From the NCBI GenBank assembly GCA_039707655.1, contig CM077663.1, positions 438,543,830-438,607,829 on the forward strand: DNA of 64,000 nt. The letters run 5' to 3'. The position numbers and the translations under genes were made by a program. Shown piece after piece: positions 19,580-32,028 of this stretch (position 1 is the stretch's first letter; each line of letters starts with the position of its first letter). The notes beneath the pieces were generated by a model. It worked only from the letters and a program-made list of their open reading frames with translations. It was not told where the DNA came from and did no database searches. This DNA is from Elymus sibiricus. Taxonomy: Eukaryota; Streptophyta; Magnoliopsida; Poales; Poaceae.

Positions 19580-22519
19580 TTAGGAAGTAGAAGGGAAGAG
19601 CCCGGGGTATTCTGCACGAAGATGATCTTCGCGTTCCCAAGTGGCTTCATCTTCAGAGTGATTTGCCCACTGCACTTTGAAGAACTTGGTAACTTTCTGA
19701 CGAGTCCGACGTTTAGTTTCATCAAGAATGCGGACGGCTTGCTCTTTGTAAGAAAGGTCTTGTTGCAGCTCAAGCATTTCATGGTCCACTGCTCGGATAG
19801 GATCCTTGAAGCAGCGACGAAGCTGTGACACGTGGAACACGTCGTGAACCTGAGAAAGGTTTGGCGGTAGTTCCAACTGATATGCCACTTTTCCACGCCT
19901 TTCGAGAACAGTGAAAGGACCAATGTATCGAGGAGCCAATTTGCCCTTGATTCCAAAACGGTGAGTACCTCTCATTGGCGTGACTCGAAGATAAGCCTTG
20001 TCGCCAGGTTGATAGACCATATCTTTGTGATGACGGTCATACTGACTCTTCTGACGAGACTGAGCAGCCTTTAGATTTGCTTGAATGATGCGAACTTGTT
20101 CTTCGGCATGTTGGATTATATCCGGGCCGATAAGTGTACGTTCCCCAGTTTCTGACCAGTTCATAGGGGTCCGACACTTACGTCCATACAACACTTCAAA
20201 GGGAGCCATCTTCAAACTAGCTTGATAGCTATTATTGTAGGAGAACTCAGCAAACGGAAGAGATTCCTCCCATTTCTTGCCGAAAGAGATAACACAAGCT
20301 CGAAGCATGTCTTCGAGGATCTGGTTGACTCTTTCAACTTGCCCCTGGGATTGAGGGTGAAAAGCGGTGCTGAAATTCAAACGAGTTCCCATGGCTTCCT
20401 GGAAACTTGTCCAGAACCTTGAAGTGAATAAGCTGCCACGGTCTGAACTGATAACCCGTGGAATACCGTGAAGTGAAACAATTCTGGACATGTAGAGAGT
20501 TGCCAATTGACTAGCAGTGATTGTTTCTTTGACAGCTAGGAAATGTGCAACCTTGGACAGTCGGTCAATGACGACTAGTATAGCATCATTACCTTTCTGA
20601 GACCTGGGAAATCCAGTAATGAAGTACATTTCAACATGATCCCATTTCCATTCAGGAATAGAAATAGGTTGCAGATTTCCGGCAGGCTTCTGATGTTCTG
20701 CCTTGATCCAGCGGCCACATTCTGAAACATAGCGAGCAATGTCTTGTTTCATGTTAGACCACCAGTATCTCTGACGAATGTCTTGATACATCTTGGTACT
20801 ACCCGGATGAATAGAGAGCGGGGTGTCATGTGCTTCCTTCATGACCTCCGGAATAGCAGCTCCTGTTACCACTAGCCGGTTTTTTAAGTACAAAGTGCCA
20901 TCTTCAGCAGTGGTGAAGGGTGAGGGCTTTCCTTCAGAGAGCTCAAGTTTAATCCTCCTGATTTCATCGTCACACTTCTGGTTCCACTTGATGACGTCCT
21001 CGAGATCTGGTTTAGCAACCAGGTTATTAAGAGAACCCTTGGCAACAACGTGGAGGTTCATCTTGAAGAACTCCTCAGTAGGAGGAGCGAGATAACCCTG
21101 AGGGACAATATGGAGGTTCAGCTTGCGAAACTCTTCCTGAAGCAGGGGGTGAACCTTGTGAACCTGAAGGTGGTTGCAGTACGACTTACGACTCAAGGCG
21201 TCAGCCACTACATTAGCCTTGCCAGGGGTATATGAAATACCGAAATCATAATCTGTGAGAGATTCCATCCATCTTCGTTGGCGGAGATTCAAGTCTGACT
21301 GAGTAAACAAGTACTTCAGACTTTGGTGATCAGTATAGATCTCGCAACGATTACCAACAAGGTAATGTCGCCAATTCAATAGAGCATAGACCACTGCAGC
21401 TAACTCGAGATCATGAACTGGATAGTTCTCTTCATGAGGACGTAACTGTCTTGAAGCATAAGCGATTACTCTGCGCTCTTGCATTAGGACACAGCCTAAT
21501 CCTTGACGAGAAGCATCACAATAAATGACAAATTCCTTACGAGTATCCGGAGGAGCAAGCACTGGGGCAGACATCAGTTTGTCCTTAAGTGCCCGAAAAC
21601 TCTCCTGACATTTTTCTGTCCACTCGTATTTAACACCTTTGTGAAGCAAATTGGTTAAGGGCTTTGCAATCTTGGAGAAGTTCTCGATGAATCGACGGCA
21701 ATAGCTGGCGAGACCGAGAAAACTTCTGACTTGCTTAATATTCTTCGGGGGAGTCCAATCAAGAATAGCTTGAACTCGTTCAGGGTTGACGGCAATACCA
21801 TCCTTGGAGATCACATGACCAAGGTAAGTCACTTCATCTAGCCAGAACTCACACTTAGAGAACTTTGCATATAGTTGGTGTTCTCGAAGCCTTTCGAGCA
21901 CAAGACGAAGATGTTCTGCATGTTCTTCTTCATTCTTGGAATATATCAATATGTCATCCAGATATACCACGACAAACTTGTCGAGATAATCGATGAAAAT
22001 ATAATTCATCAACCGAGAGAAGGTTGCTGGGGCATTTGTTAAGCCGAAAGACATGACGGTGTACTTGTATGAACCATAGCGAGTAACAAATGCTGTCTTC
22101 GGTATATCTTCTTCACGAACACGGATTTGATGATAACCCAATCTCAAGTCAAGCTTAGAAAACACTGATGATCCAGCAAGCTGATCATACAGGTCATTGA
22201 TCCGGGGAAGCGGATATTTGTTCTGAATTGTTGCTTGGTTGATTGGCCGGTAATCTTGAACTAACCGATTCGTACCATCCTTCTTCTTGACAAAGAGAGA
22301 AGGTGCTCCCCAAGCCGAGGAACTAGGATGAATGAAACCCTTGTGAAGCGATTTGTCTATTTCCTCCTTAAGCTCAAGAAGTTCATGAGGAGGCATTTTA
22401 TAAGGCCGCTTAGCAATAGCGGTGGTGCCTGGTTTCAAGTCGATGACGAACTCGACTGCTCTAGCAGGGGGTATGCCTGGAAGTTCTTCTGGAAACACAT
22501 CTGGGAAGTCTCGAACCAC
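19580..22519 (-). pseudogene. Gypsy pol: reverse transcriptase, RNase H, integrase, chromodomain-like tail
   Basis: A 979-codon open segment is in the same frame as the upstream gag-protease but separated by a TGA at 22556-22558. Reverse transcriptase has [20 protein letters not shown] and the YLDD catalytic motif at residues 186-189; RNase H follows ([18 protein letters not shown]). Integrase retains the [15 protein letters not shown] region, SDRGSLF and the GQVERVN glutamate. The second Cys of its zinc motif is missing ([10 protein letters not shown]), and the first catalytic Asp of DD35E appears as Tyr (codon 20624-20626, in VEMYFI). The C-terminal 50 residues ([18 protein letters not shown]) resemble the chromodomain-like tail of chromoviruses. 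The missing residues predict that integrase is inactive. Confidence 0.93.
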
Positions 22520-22555
22520 TGGAATGCTTTCAATTCCCTCGAGAGGTGAAGCATT

Positions 22556-23545
22556 TCATGCGTTCATGAAATGAATCTGGGTCTCGGCATTACGAACGAG
22601 ACGAGCGGTATGAACCACTAGCTCGTTGGAAGGGTGCAGAAGATGCACCGTATTAGTGGCGCAAACGACTGAAGTACTATGTGCTTTCATCCACTCCATG
22701 CCCAGGAGTAAGTCAATATTGGAAGACGCCAACACAATGGGCGAGACGAGGAATTCTAGTCCTTCGATCTCAACGGCGACGTTGGGACATATCAAAGAGG
22801 TCCGACAATTTCCCGCGGGTGTGGATACCATTATTTGAATGTCCATGTTCTCGCTCCTAAGGTTATGCTTACATGCAAATTCTTCCGACATGAATGAATG
22901 CGATGACCCAGTATCAAATAATACAGATGCGGGTATTGAGTTAACAAGAAGTGTACCCATCACAGTAGAAGGCTGGCCTGCAGTTTCAGCCATATCAGTA
23001 TGACTGACTTGAGCTCGAGCATATGGAGCTCTGGTGTTGCTGTGGTGAGGCTGGTTGTTTGGCAGCGCAAGTTGTTTCTGAACCTGCCTGCATTCTCTAG
23101 CACGGTGTCTTGGACGTCCACACTTGAAGCACAGTCCATCCTTAGGACGGGATGGTGGAGGCTGAGGTGCTCTTGGCGGTACAACTCTTGGCTGCCTTGG
23201 CGGTGGAGGGGGCAGATGAGGTGCCACATAGGATGGCCTCGGCGCATAAACGGGCGGACGGTAGTTGTTGGGGATCCAGATCCTTTGCTTCTGAGGACGA
23301 GGGCCCGAAGATGAACCCGCGTCAATCTTGCGCTTAGTGTGATCCTTGTAGTCCTGCAGACCTGTCTCCACTTCAATAGACTTGTTCACCAAGGTGGCGA
23401 AGTTATTGAAATCTTGAGCAAGGAGTGCCAGCTTGATATCTGGGTGGAGGCCTTCACGGAACTTCTCCTGCCTACGAGCATCAGTTGCGACATCTTCTTC
23501 AGCATAGCGAGACAAATCCAGAAAGTCCCGCTGATAAGCATCCAC
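22556..23545 (-). pseudogene. Gypsy gag C-terminal part with zinc knuckle and aspartic protease
   Basis: 329 codons in frame with the upstream gag (TGA at 23564-23566 between them) and with the downstream pol. It has the gag core C-terminus (FREGLHPDIKLALLAQDF), a proline-rich linker, one CX2CX4HX4C knuckle (CFKCGRPRHRAREC, residues 139-152) that would bind RNA in the particle, and the retropepsin-type motif VLFDTGSSHSF (DTG at residues 211-213). The ending TGA follows an alanine codon (GCA TGA) and could be a decayed CGA. Confidence 0.93.
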
Positions 23546-23563
23546 AGTCTTGTTGCCCTGGAC

Positions 23564-24028
23564 TCAGTTGTGGAATTCACGCTTCTTCTTGTCCATCATT
23601 CCCTGGGGAATGTGACGAGCACGGAAAGCAGCTTGGAACTCCGGCCAGGTGATGATTGTTCCAACAGGCTGAGAGCGCCTGTGGCTGTCCCGCCATTGAG
23701 AAGCAGGGCCCTTCAGAAAGTATGAGGCAAAAGTGACATAGCTAGCCTCAGGGGCGCCCGAAGATTCCAGCTCATAGGTGATGTCACGGAGCCAGTCATC
23801 TGCGTCCAGCGGCTGAGTTGAGCCGCGGAAGATCGTTGGGTTGAGACGCATGAAGTCTTGTAGTGTCACTGGAGCTGGCGGCTGATTCATGTTCGGCCTC
23901 GGCATCTGATCCATCAGCCCTTGCATAAACTGACGGTTCATTTCAAATTGTTGCATCATAGCAGCCATGTAGTTCGGTGGCGGTGGTGGCTCAGGCGTAC
24001 CACGACCACGACCAGCTGGCCTAACCAT
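23564..24028 (-). pseudogene. Gypsy gag N-terminal part
   Basis: Begins MVRPAGRGRGTPEPPPPP, then has the retrotransposon gag domain (FRGSTQPLDADDWLRDI, TWPEFQAAFRARHIP). It stops at TGA 23564-23566 and continues in the same frame afterwards. Chosen start: the first ATG of the frame, 1.37 kb downstream of the primer-binding site. Confidence 0.92.
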
Positions 24029-24280
24029 TCTGTCAAATTAATAACAGTGGTAGTTCAGCATTGGGTAATTGCAAAACCGATGAATCATTCATGAAGTAAA
24101 TTGCACAAAGAAAGCAGTGCAATAGATACAACACAGTAGCTCAAACTTCATCATACAGATCCATACATAAGTCTATTACAAACCATAAGTTCGTTACAAA
24201 ATAGACGATAGATCCGGCATGAATTTAAACTAGACAACTAGGCGGCACACAGGCACGCGGTGGAGAGATACAACAACGCA

Positions 24281-25078
24281 TCAGCGTCGGGGACAACGAT
24301 AGTAGCCAGGGAGCTGCATATGACCCCGGTGGTGAAAGCCGATGGAAGGATCCTGCATCCCGTGCAGACTCCAATGCAGAACCTGCATACCAAGCGGGAG
24401 CGCAGGTCCACGTGCCGGAGTACGACCTCCAACCTCAGGCCACTCAAGACCTGGGGGAAACGCAGTCCGAGCCGGATAAAGGATGTGCTCCTGATGTATC
24501 CTCGCACGAACAGCTGGCAGCAAGTGCTCCATAGCCTGATACAGACGAGCTCGAGTGGCGTACAGCTCGACGTTAAGAGCCCTGACGGTGCGATCCAGAG
24601 CCTCAGTGTACTGAATCAGAACCCGTGGGTCGTAGCAACGACTCACATAGGGGGCGCAAACAGCAGTGTAGGTCCGGTCGGTACGCTGCGGCGCAAAAGG
24701 GGTCAAGACCTCAGCGTCGGCTGGCGTGTCAACTCCATCAGGGGTATACGGGATGTACCGGTATACCGAATCCTCCAAACTGGGGTTCGCTGCACGAAGA
24801 CGAACAATCGCAGCATAGGTAGGATCCTGTACTGCCATCTCAACAGTCACTCCAATGCCACGAAAGGTGTGCAGCCCAGCAATGGTGCGATCATGCTTGT
24901 CCCAGATAACCATCTCGGCCTCATACTGTTCCTGGTTGAACTCGCGGTAATCCTCCTAAACAGTGTACTCGGGGTACCAACGATAACCCAGTGTCTTCAA
25001 GAGACCGTTCAGAATGGCCGGGAACCCAGACGTCTCGTGCGCAAAGGTCAGACGGACGATCTGCCTAGCAGGACACAT
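24281..25078 (-). pseudogene. Uncharacterised sense ORF between PBS and gag of the Gypsy element
   Basis: Reading the gag strand from an ATG at 25078 gives 265 codons with a single in-frame TAG (codon 41, 24956-24958), ending with TGA at 24281-24283. It begins MCPARQIVRLTFAHETSGF; after the TAG it continues EDYREFNQEQYEAEMVIWDK and later VEMAVQDPTYAAIVRLR. The amino-acid mix is balanced and aromatic-rich, unlike frames from GC-rich noise, and the reading stays open through the stop. It ends 252 bases before gag. I recognise no domain. Extra ORFs upstream of gag are known in some plant Gypsy lineages; the function of this one is unknown. Confidence 0.55.
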
Positions 25079-25377
25079 CTGTAACAAGATGTCAAATGAC
25101 AGTGTGTGCATCATAGTTTCAAAGAAGATAATTGTTAACGAAACAACTCTCCGGTGGATGTGATCACGAGAACCTAATGTTAGATTTTAGTAAAATGTTT
25201 AACCCGAAAGAGAAGAGAGATCAGAATCCCAGAGTATAGACGAGGAATAAAAGATCCTAATACCACCCAATGGCGACGTGGGCCCGTAAGCCACACAACC
25301 ATGTTAGTAAAACAGTTTTCAATGTCTAGACTCAACTTCGGCCAAGGAGTTGGAAAGGGGGCTACCTACAGGCAGTC

Positions 25378-25390
25378 GGCTCTGATACCA
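25378..25390 (-). promoter_or_regulatory. Primer-binding site (tRNA-iMet type) of the Gypsy element
   Basis: The minus strand reads TGGTATCAGAGCC three bases inside the 5' LTR end, complementary to the 3' end of initiator methionine tRNA, the usual primer in plant LTR elements. Confidence 0.9.
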
Positions 25391-25393
25391 ACT

Positions 25394-28300
25394 TGTGACG
25401 CCCCCATTCTCGACCGTACGCTAATCAATCACGCAATGCGTACGACCAAGATTAGGGACTCACTGATTAGTACCACAACACGACAAAAGACACAAATATA
25501 AAGTCATACAGCTTAATATTACAAGCCAAGGGCCTCGAGGGCTCGAATATAAGCTCCGACACAAACAAGAGTCAGCGGAAGCAGACATATCTGAGTACAG
25601 ACATTAGTTAGACAAGGTTGCCTTAAGAAGGCTAGCACAAACATAAACTACGGATCGAAAGAGGCGAGGCCTCCTGCCTGGGAACCTCCTACCTACTCCT
25701 GAACGTCCGAGAAGTCCACGTCGTAGTAGGCTCCATCCAGGTAGTAGTAGTGGCCTGCGTCGGGGTAGCTGTAGTCATCCACCGGGTAGGCTGGATCCTG
25801 GGACTCCTGGGCTCCATCGTCTGGTCGCGGCAATGTATCGAGGGGGAAAAAGGGGAGCAAAGCAACGGTGAGTACTCATCCAAAGTACTCGCAAGACTTA
25901 CATCAGATCTATACTAGATATGCACCATTATCAAAGGAATGCGGCTATATCTTTGGACTAGACTGGAGAAATGCCAGAATAGAGAAGAAAGCCTAGTCCT
26001 ATCGAAGACTAGCATCTTCAGCATCTTGCAGCATGAGAAGAGAGTAGACCTGCATCTCATACGTAGTCATATTGTTGAACAATTTTAATTAAGTAACACG
26101 CCCAGAGATCCTTCCTCGACTTCCCTGCGAGGAAGCAATCCCGGAGCCACAATTCAATTTTAATTAAGTTTATGGTTATAGTTGCAGTAGGTCAGAGCAC
26201 AACTCCAAGTCGTCCTTTTACCGAGGACACGGCTATTCGAATAGTTTACTTCCCTGCAGGGGTGCACCAAATTACCCAACACGCTCGATAAGCTACGGCC
26301 GGATACGATTTTCTAGTCAATACCCGGCCTCGACATATCGACACGACGTAGTCCTACCTAGGCTCAACAGAGAGGCCAGCACGCCGGTCTACATCCTAAT
26401 GGCTCGGGGTCTTGGGCCATCGCCCTCGCCATCCTGCACGTTACGCCGTCGGCCAGGACCAGTCCTAGCACGCCCTCCATCAGGGTCCCTGTGTTCCAGA
26501 CCACCCGGGCGCGAGTTGAAAAATGTGGCATCTGAAGAGCTTTCGGGAGAATGTACGCCGCCGAGCAGCCCATACTGATTACCCCGCGTGGTGGTTAGTG
26601 CGGCAAAGGCCCGTAGGCCCAACTCAGATTAAATACTCAACCCATTAGAAATTTATTAGTGATCAATAACATTCGAGTGCCTTCCGGCGCACTCCACCAA
26701 GTTTCCGGATGCCTTGCGGCGCATCCCACCAAATCTTCGGATGCCTTACGGCGCATCCCACCAATATCTCTCGCGGGTACCCTTGGGGCCGACCCGTCTC
26801 AGGACTGTCGGGAACTCAGGTCCACCTCAACCAGGGAGGTACCGCCTTTCCCTCCAGTCCCGTCTTTCACATGTAATAAATGTCAAGTCAAGTAACCGTG
26901 TGGTTATACACCAAGTGGAGATCCGAGGAATCACCCTCGATGGATCCCACTCGAGGTATGTGTATGGCAAGAGTCGATATCGATAAATGGGAAGGAGGAA
27001 TCACCCTCGATACCCACGATCGATTAGCTACGCTACAGAATTAACATCCGGAGTGCTAAGTGAGGTATCACCCTCGGCACTCGATGGTAGCTCTGCAGTG
27101 CCATACCAAAGGGGTGTGCGGTGATGTGAGGGGTCTGGCTCGTCGGTCAGTTGACCGAGTCTTCGGGTCTTCGAGTCGTCGAGTCGTCGATGATCAAGCA
27201 GGGGCAACTGGGACTCAGGGGTCACTGGGGATTCATTGCCCAACCTATACTAAGCAGTTGGTATGATTGCAGTGATAGTAACAGTTCATCAAAATCAGGC
27301 CATGCATCAGAATAGGAGCTATCTAATACAGTAGCAAAATTCTAATGCAAGCATGAGAGGGAGAGAGATGGGTGATATCGGAATGCTCAAGGGGGTTTGC
27401 TTGCCTTGTTGCTCTGCTGCAAAAGGCTGGTCGTCAGGGGTGTAGGCGATCATGGCAGCAGCGTCAGCCTCGGAAGCTACCGGAGAGAAGAGGGGGAAGA
27501 AACAATAAATGCAAGCACACAAAATGCAACATGATGCATGACATGGCAATTCGCAGTGCTAGCGGTGATCTAACGCGGTACTACACGATCCAGACGGAGC
27601 GGGAGAATACCTGACTATATTTCCCGGGTCTGTTGAATTATCGAACAGACGAATCCGAGGGGGAAAGTCCATGCTTGCGGTGCTAGAGGCATGTGCCAGC
27701 TAGGATGCAGTGCAGGGTTGCCTAAAATCACGTCTAAGTCATATTAGTTATCTTTAGGATTTAATTTGAATTTATTTATCGGTAGGCCTGCACTATTCAT
27801 CTATCTGAAACAGGCAAAAAGTTGCATGTTCAGATAGCTAGGGGCATGTGACAGATGAATGGATGGCACCATTGCATTCTTTGGATTTTTCTGCTCAACT
27901 TTCATATATAAATTATTTTCATCTGAGTTATAGATTATTTTCTATGATTTTCTAAAGTTTTATTAATTTTCTGGAATTATTTTTATTTAATAAATTCAAC
28001 ATTATCCACAACATTATCCAAAACAGTGTTGCCTGACGTCAGCATTGCATCAGCATTGCATCAGCAGGGTAGTGGGCCCCACCTGTCATAGAGACAGAGG
28101 CATTTCAGTTTATTAGTTTTATTTAAACAGAGTTAATTAGTGGAGGGGCCCCACATGTCAGTGACTCATTAGACTAATCTAATTATCCAAATTAATTTTA
28201 ATCCTAACCAGTTAATTAATTTAGTGGGGGACCCACCTGTCATAGACACAGGGGGCCTGGGCCCCACATCTCAGTGTGCTGACCCAACCCAGCCAGCACA

Positions 28301-29943
28301 TTGACTGGTCAACCCAATCAACGAGGCCAGGGGGACCCACTGGCAGTGACCCTGGGGCTGGGCCCCAGGCAGTCCAGTCAGCGGCGGCCGGCGTCCGTCG
28401 CCGGAGGAGCTCCGGCGAGCTCCCGAAACGGTGAGGAGCGTCGGGTTTCGCGTGTGGTGCACCAAATCAGGCGCGGCCGGGCGCGTTCGAACGCGGGGAC
28501 GATGCCGCGTCGATCTATGGCGGTGCGGCGGCCGGAGACGGCGTGTAGCGACGACCAGGAGCTCACCGGCGGACGGCGGCGTTCGGTCGACCTGGGCGCG
28601 CGCGTTCTAGGGTGCAAACGAAACGGAGCTGGCGCAAAATGGAACCTACGGGGTGCGGCGAGCACGTTGGTGGCGGCGGTTGGACCAAATGGTCGCCGGA
28701 GCATCGCCGGCGACGAGGTCAGGCGGAACCACGTTCGGGCATTCGTCGGGGACGGCGCTAGTAGGCCCAAACGGGCTCGTGCGCGGGTGCATCGTGCTCC
28801 TGGAAGCACCAGGAGCTCGATGGTGAGCTCATCTGAGCGCGACATCGACGGTGGCGATGAGCAGAAGCTCAACGGCGGCGAGCAAAGCTCGGACGCGGCG
28901 GGGGCTAGCTACGCGGGCCTGCACGAGCGCTAAGGGGGAAGGGGAGATGCGCGGGAGCTCACAGTGGGGGGCGCCGTTCACAGTGTGCTCGGGGAGGGCG
29001 CGGTGGAGCGAATCGCCGGCGACGAGCTCCCTGTCCCGAGGTTGAAGACGACGCGGGGACGGCGTTCAAGGGGCTCCGGGCATCGGGCTCGTGCACGAGG
29101 GGGAAGAGGAGGTCGAGGCGGAGCTCCGGGGCGTCGCAGTGGGGCTCGGGAGGGACTACAGCGGCGTCTACCCGCTGGCCATGGCGACGGCGGCGGCGGA
29201 TCTGGAGAGGGAGAGCGAGCGAGCGAGCCAGGCGAGGGGGAGTGGGGAAATGGGAGCGGGCGACCAGGGGGGAGGAACGGGGGCGGCCTTATCCCCTCTA
29301 CCAGCTCCCGTCGCCGTGGCGAGCTGCGGGCGGTGCGACGAGCTCCTGCCCATGGCGGGAGCGACACGGAGGGGGAGCAGGTGAGGACGACGACGGGCTG
29401 GGCCGGTTCGGCCCAGCTGGCCAGGTAAGTGGGCTTTGCCCATTTTCTTCTTTTGCTTTCTTTTCTTTCCTGTTTTTCATTTATTTTGTTTCTGTTTTAA
29501 TTTCTTTTGGCCTTATTTCTTTTAAGAAAAATGTGGGATATGGCCCAATTACTTAGTTGCAATATTTCACAGGGCCACAGTAGTTTTGGGGATTTTTATA
29601 AATTGTTAGTATTTTCACAATTAACTTAGATGCAATTAAAATGCATTAAGCTACTGATATTTGAAGGTGGGGTCCACATCAGTAGTTTTGTGATGTTGTT
29701 TTCCTTAACATGATTTGTTTTGGATTATTCCACAATTTTGGAACATTTTACTTTTATTATTTGAGGATTTATTTTATCACCATGATTCCTAGTGCAATTT
29801 GCATTGGAATTTGAATTGAACTTTGAACCCAACTTAAATCCAACTTAGACAAACTTCATTTAGCAAAATAACTAGGCACTGTTCATGATCATTACTGTAG
29901 CTTAATTACAATGATCACTGTAGCATAAGCCCAGGGTGTCACA
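25394..29943 (-). repeat. Gypsy 5' LTR (right in the window)
   Basis: 4,550 bp, co-linear with 14996-19543. By transcription direction this is the promoter-bearing LTR. It differs from its partner at roughly 1-2% of sites in the parts compared by eye. Confidence 0.95.
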
Positions 29944-29948
29944 ATTTC
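29944..29948. repeat. Gypsy target-site duplication, right copy (ATTTC)
   Basis: Identical to 14991-14995; see that entry. Confidence 0.97.
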
Positions 29949-32028
29949 CTTCTCTTCTTTGGTAAGAGCGTAGCTGGCAGGACCTTCATACTGCTTTGGA
30001 GGCATGACGTCTTTTTCGTGCACACGTTGCTTGTCCTCTCGTGCCTCCGGTGTATCTTTTGTCTTCCCATACACGCCCAAGAAGCCTAGCAGGTTCACGC
30101 AAAGATTCTTCGTCACGTGCTCACGTCGATTGCAGAGCGGATCTCTAGGTCTTTCCAATAGGGTAAGTCCCAAAATATAGATTTCTTCTTCCACATGGGT
30201 GTGCGTCCCTCAGCGTCATTCGGAACATATAGTCCGCCGGGACCCTTTCCAAAGATTACTTGTAAATCATTGACCATAGCAAGTATGTGATCACCAGTAC
30301 GGACGGCGGGCTTCTTCTGGTGATCTGCCTCGCCTTTGAAATGCTTGCCTTTCTTTCGATATTGATGGTTGGTTGGAAGAAATCGACGGTGCCCCAGGTA
30401 CACATTCTTCCTGCATTTCTCCAAATATATACTTTCGGTGTCATCTAAACAGTGCGTGCATGCGTGGTATCCCTTGTTTGTCTGTCCTGAAAGGTTACTG
30501 AGAGCAGCCCAATCATTGATGGTTATAAACAGCAACGCATGTTGGTCAAATTCCTGCTGGTCTTGCTCATCCCACACACGTACACCTTTTCCATTCCACA
30601 GCTGTAAAAGTTCTTCAACTAATGGCCTTAGGTACACATCAATGTCGTTGTCGGGTTGCTTAGGGCCTTGGATGAGCACTGGCATCATAATGAACTTCCG
30701 CTTCATGCACAACCAAGGAGGAAGGTTATATATACATAGAGTCACGGGCCAGGTGCTATGATTGCTGCTCTGCTCCCCAAAAGGATTAATGCCATCCGTG
30801 CTTAAACCAAACCATACGTTCCTTGCGTCACCTGCAAAGTCCCCCCACTTTCTCTCAATTTTTCTCCACTGTGACCCGTCAGCGGGTGCTTTCAACTTCC
30901 CGTCTTTCTTACGGTCCTCTTTGTGCCATCGCATCAACTTGGCATGCTCTTTGTTTCTGAACAGACGTTTCAACCGTGGTATTATAGGAGCATACCACAT
31001 CACCTTGGCAGGAACCCTCTTCCTGGGGCGCTCGCCGTCAACATCACAAGGGTCATCTCGTCTGATCTTATACCGCAATGCACCGCATACCGGGCATGCG
31101 TTCAAATCCTCGTACGCACCGCGGTAGAGGATGCAGTCATTAGGGCATGCATGTATCTTCTGCACCTCCAATCCTAGAGGGCATAGAACCTTATTTGCTC
31201 CGTACGTACTGTCGGGCAATTCGTTATCCTTTGGAAGCTTCTTCTTCAATATTTTCAGTAGCTTCTCAAATCCATTGTCAGATACACCATTGTCTGCCTT
31301 CCATTGCAGCAATTCGAGTGTGGTACCGAGCTTTGTGTTGCCATCTTCGCAATTTGGGTACAGCCCTTTTTTGTGATCCTCTAACATGCGATCGAACTTC
31401 AATTTCTCCTTTTCACTTTGGCATTCTCTCTTTGCATCAACAATGACCCGACGAAGATCATCATCGGGCACATCGTCTGGTTCCTCTTGATCTTCAGCTT
31501 CCCCCGTTGCAGCATCACCGTATTCAGGGGGCAGATAGTTGTCATCATCCTCTTCTTCTTCGTTGTCTTCCATCAAAACCCCTCTTTCTCCGTGCTTGGT
31601 CCAAACATTATAGTGTGGCATGAAACCCTTCTCAAGCAGGTGGATGTGAAGGGTTTTCGAGTCAGAGTAAGACTTCGTATTCTCACATCTAGGGCATGGA
31701 CAACACATAAAACCATTCTTCTTGTTTGCCTCAGCCACTTCGAGAAAATTATGCACGCCCTTAATGTACTCGGAGGTGCGTCTGTCACCGTACATCCATT
31801 GCCGGTTCATCTGCGTGCATTATATATAATTAAGTGTGTCAAAAACCATTACAGAATATCGTGAATAGAGAAGTGACCAAATTAATAGAAGTTCATCATC
31901 ACATTAAAACCAAAGTACAGTAGTGATCAAATGTTATTACTGAAAAAATAAATACATAAAGTTCATACATAGTTCTCATTGAACAACATATAGCTCTCTA
32001 GAGCATCTAATTAAACCATACATTGAAA

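Larger units (their letters stand above)
14996..29943 (-). mobile_element. Ty3/Gypsy LTR retrotransposon with 4.5-kb LTRs (minus strand)
   Basis: Two LTRs of about 4.55 kb (14996-19543 and 25394-29943) begin TGTGACGCCC and end GGGTGTCACA on the plus strand. They flank a 5.85-kb interior coding gag-protease-RT-RNaseH-integrase on the minus strand. The LTRs differ at roughly 1-2% of positions by eye, mostly transitions, so insertion is recent. A chromodomain-like C-terminus and gene order suggest a chromovirus (Tekay/Del-like); the family name is not assigned. The 14,948-bp element sits in a coding exon of the host CACTA transposase. The polyprotein has two stops, a shifted integrase zinc motif and a changed catalytic residue, so this copy is not autonomous. 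Confidence 0.97.
13560..31810 (-). pseudogene. CACTA TNP2-type transposase, interrupted by a Gypsy element
   Basis: The reading frame runs 31810-29944, then (after the Gypsy) 14995-13560. The N-terminal transposase-associated domain (MNRQWMYGDRRTSEYIKG, a CPCPRCEN zinc-type motif at about residues 38-44) is followed by the TNP2 core with GLSTDGINPFGEQSSNHSTW (about residues 335-354, probably including a catalytic Asp) and by CxxC pairs (CPVCGALRY). Downstream come DUF4218 (PFERFVGVLKKYVRN) and DUF4216 (VPLFQCKWVNLSGGG). TNP2/TNPD proteins cut and join CACTA ends in the nucleus. An acceptor-like ATGCACGCAG just before the ATG suggests an upstream leader exon. Lesions are a 1-base deletion near 30120, the Gypsy insertion after KEEKEI, and a 1-base deletion near 14372. 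Confidence 0.93.

Noticed and set aside
24260..25084. 274-codon plus-strand ORF opposite the pre-gag ORF
   Set aside because: It is antisense to the retroelement and appears to be the mirror of the sense ORF. I judged the sense frame more protein-like, though this is not proven.
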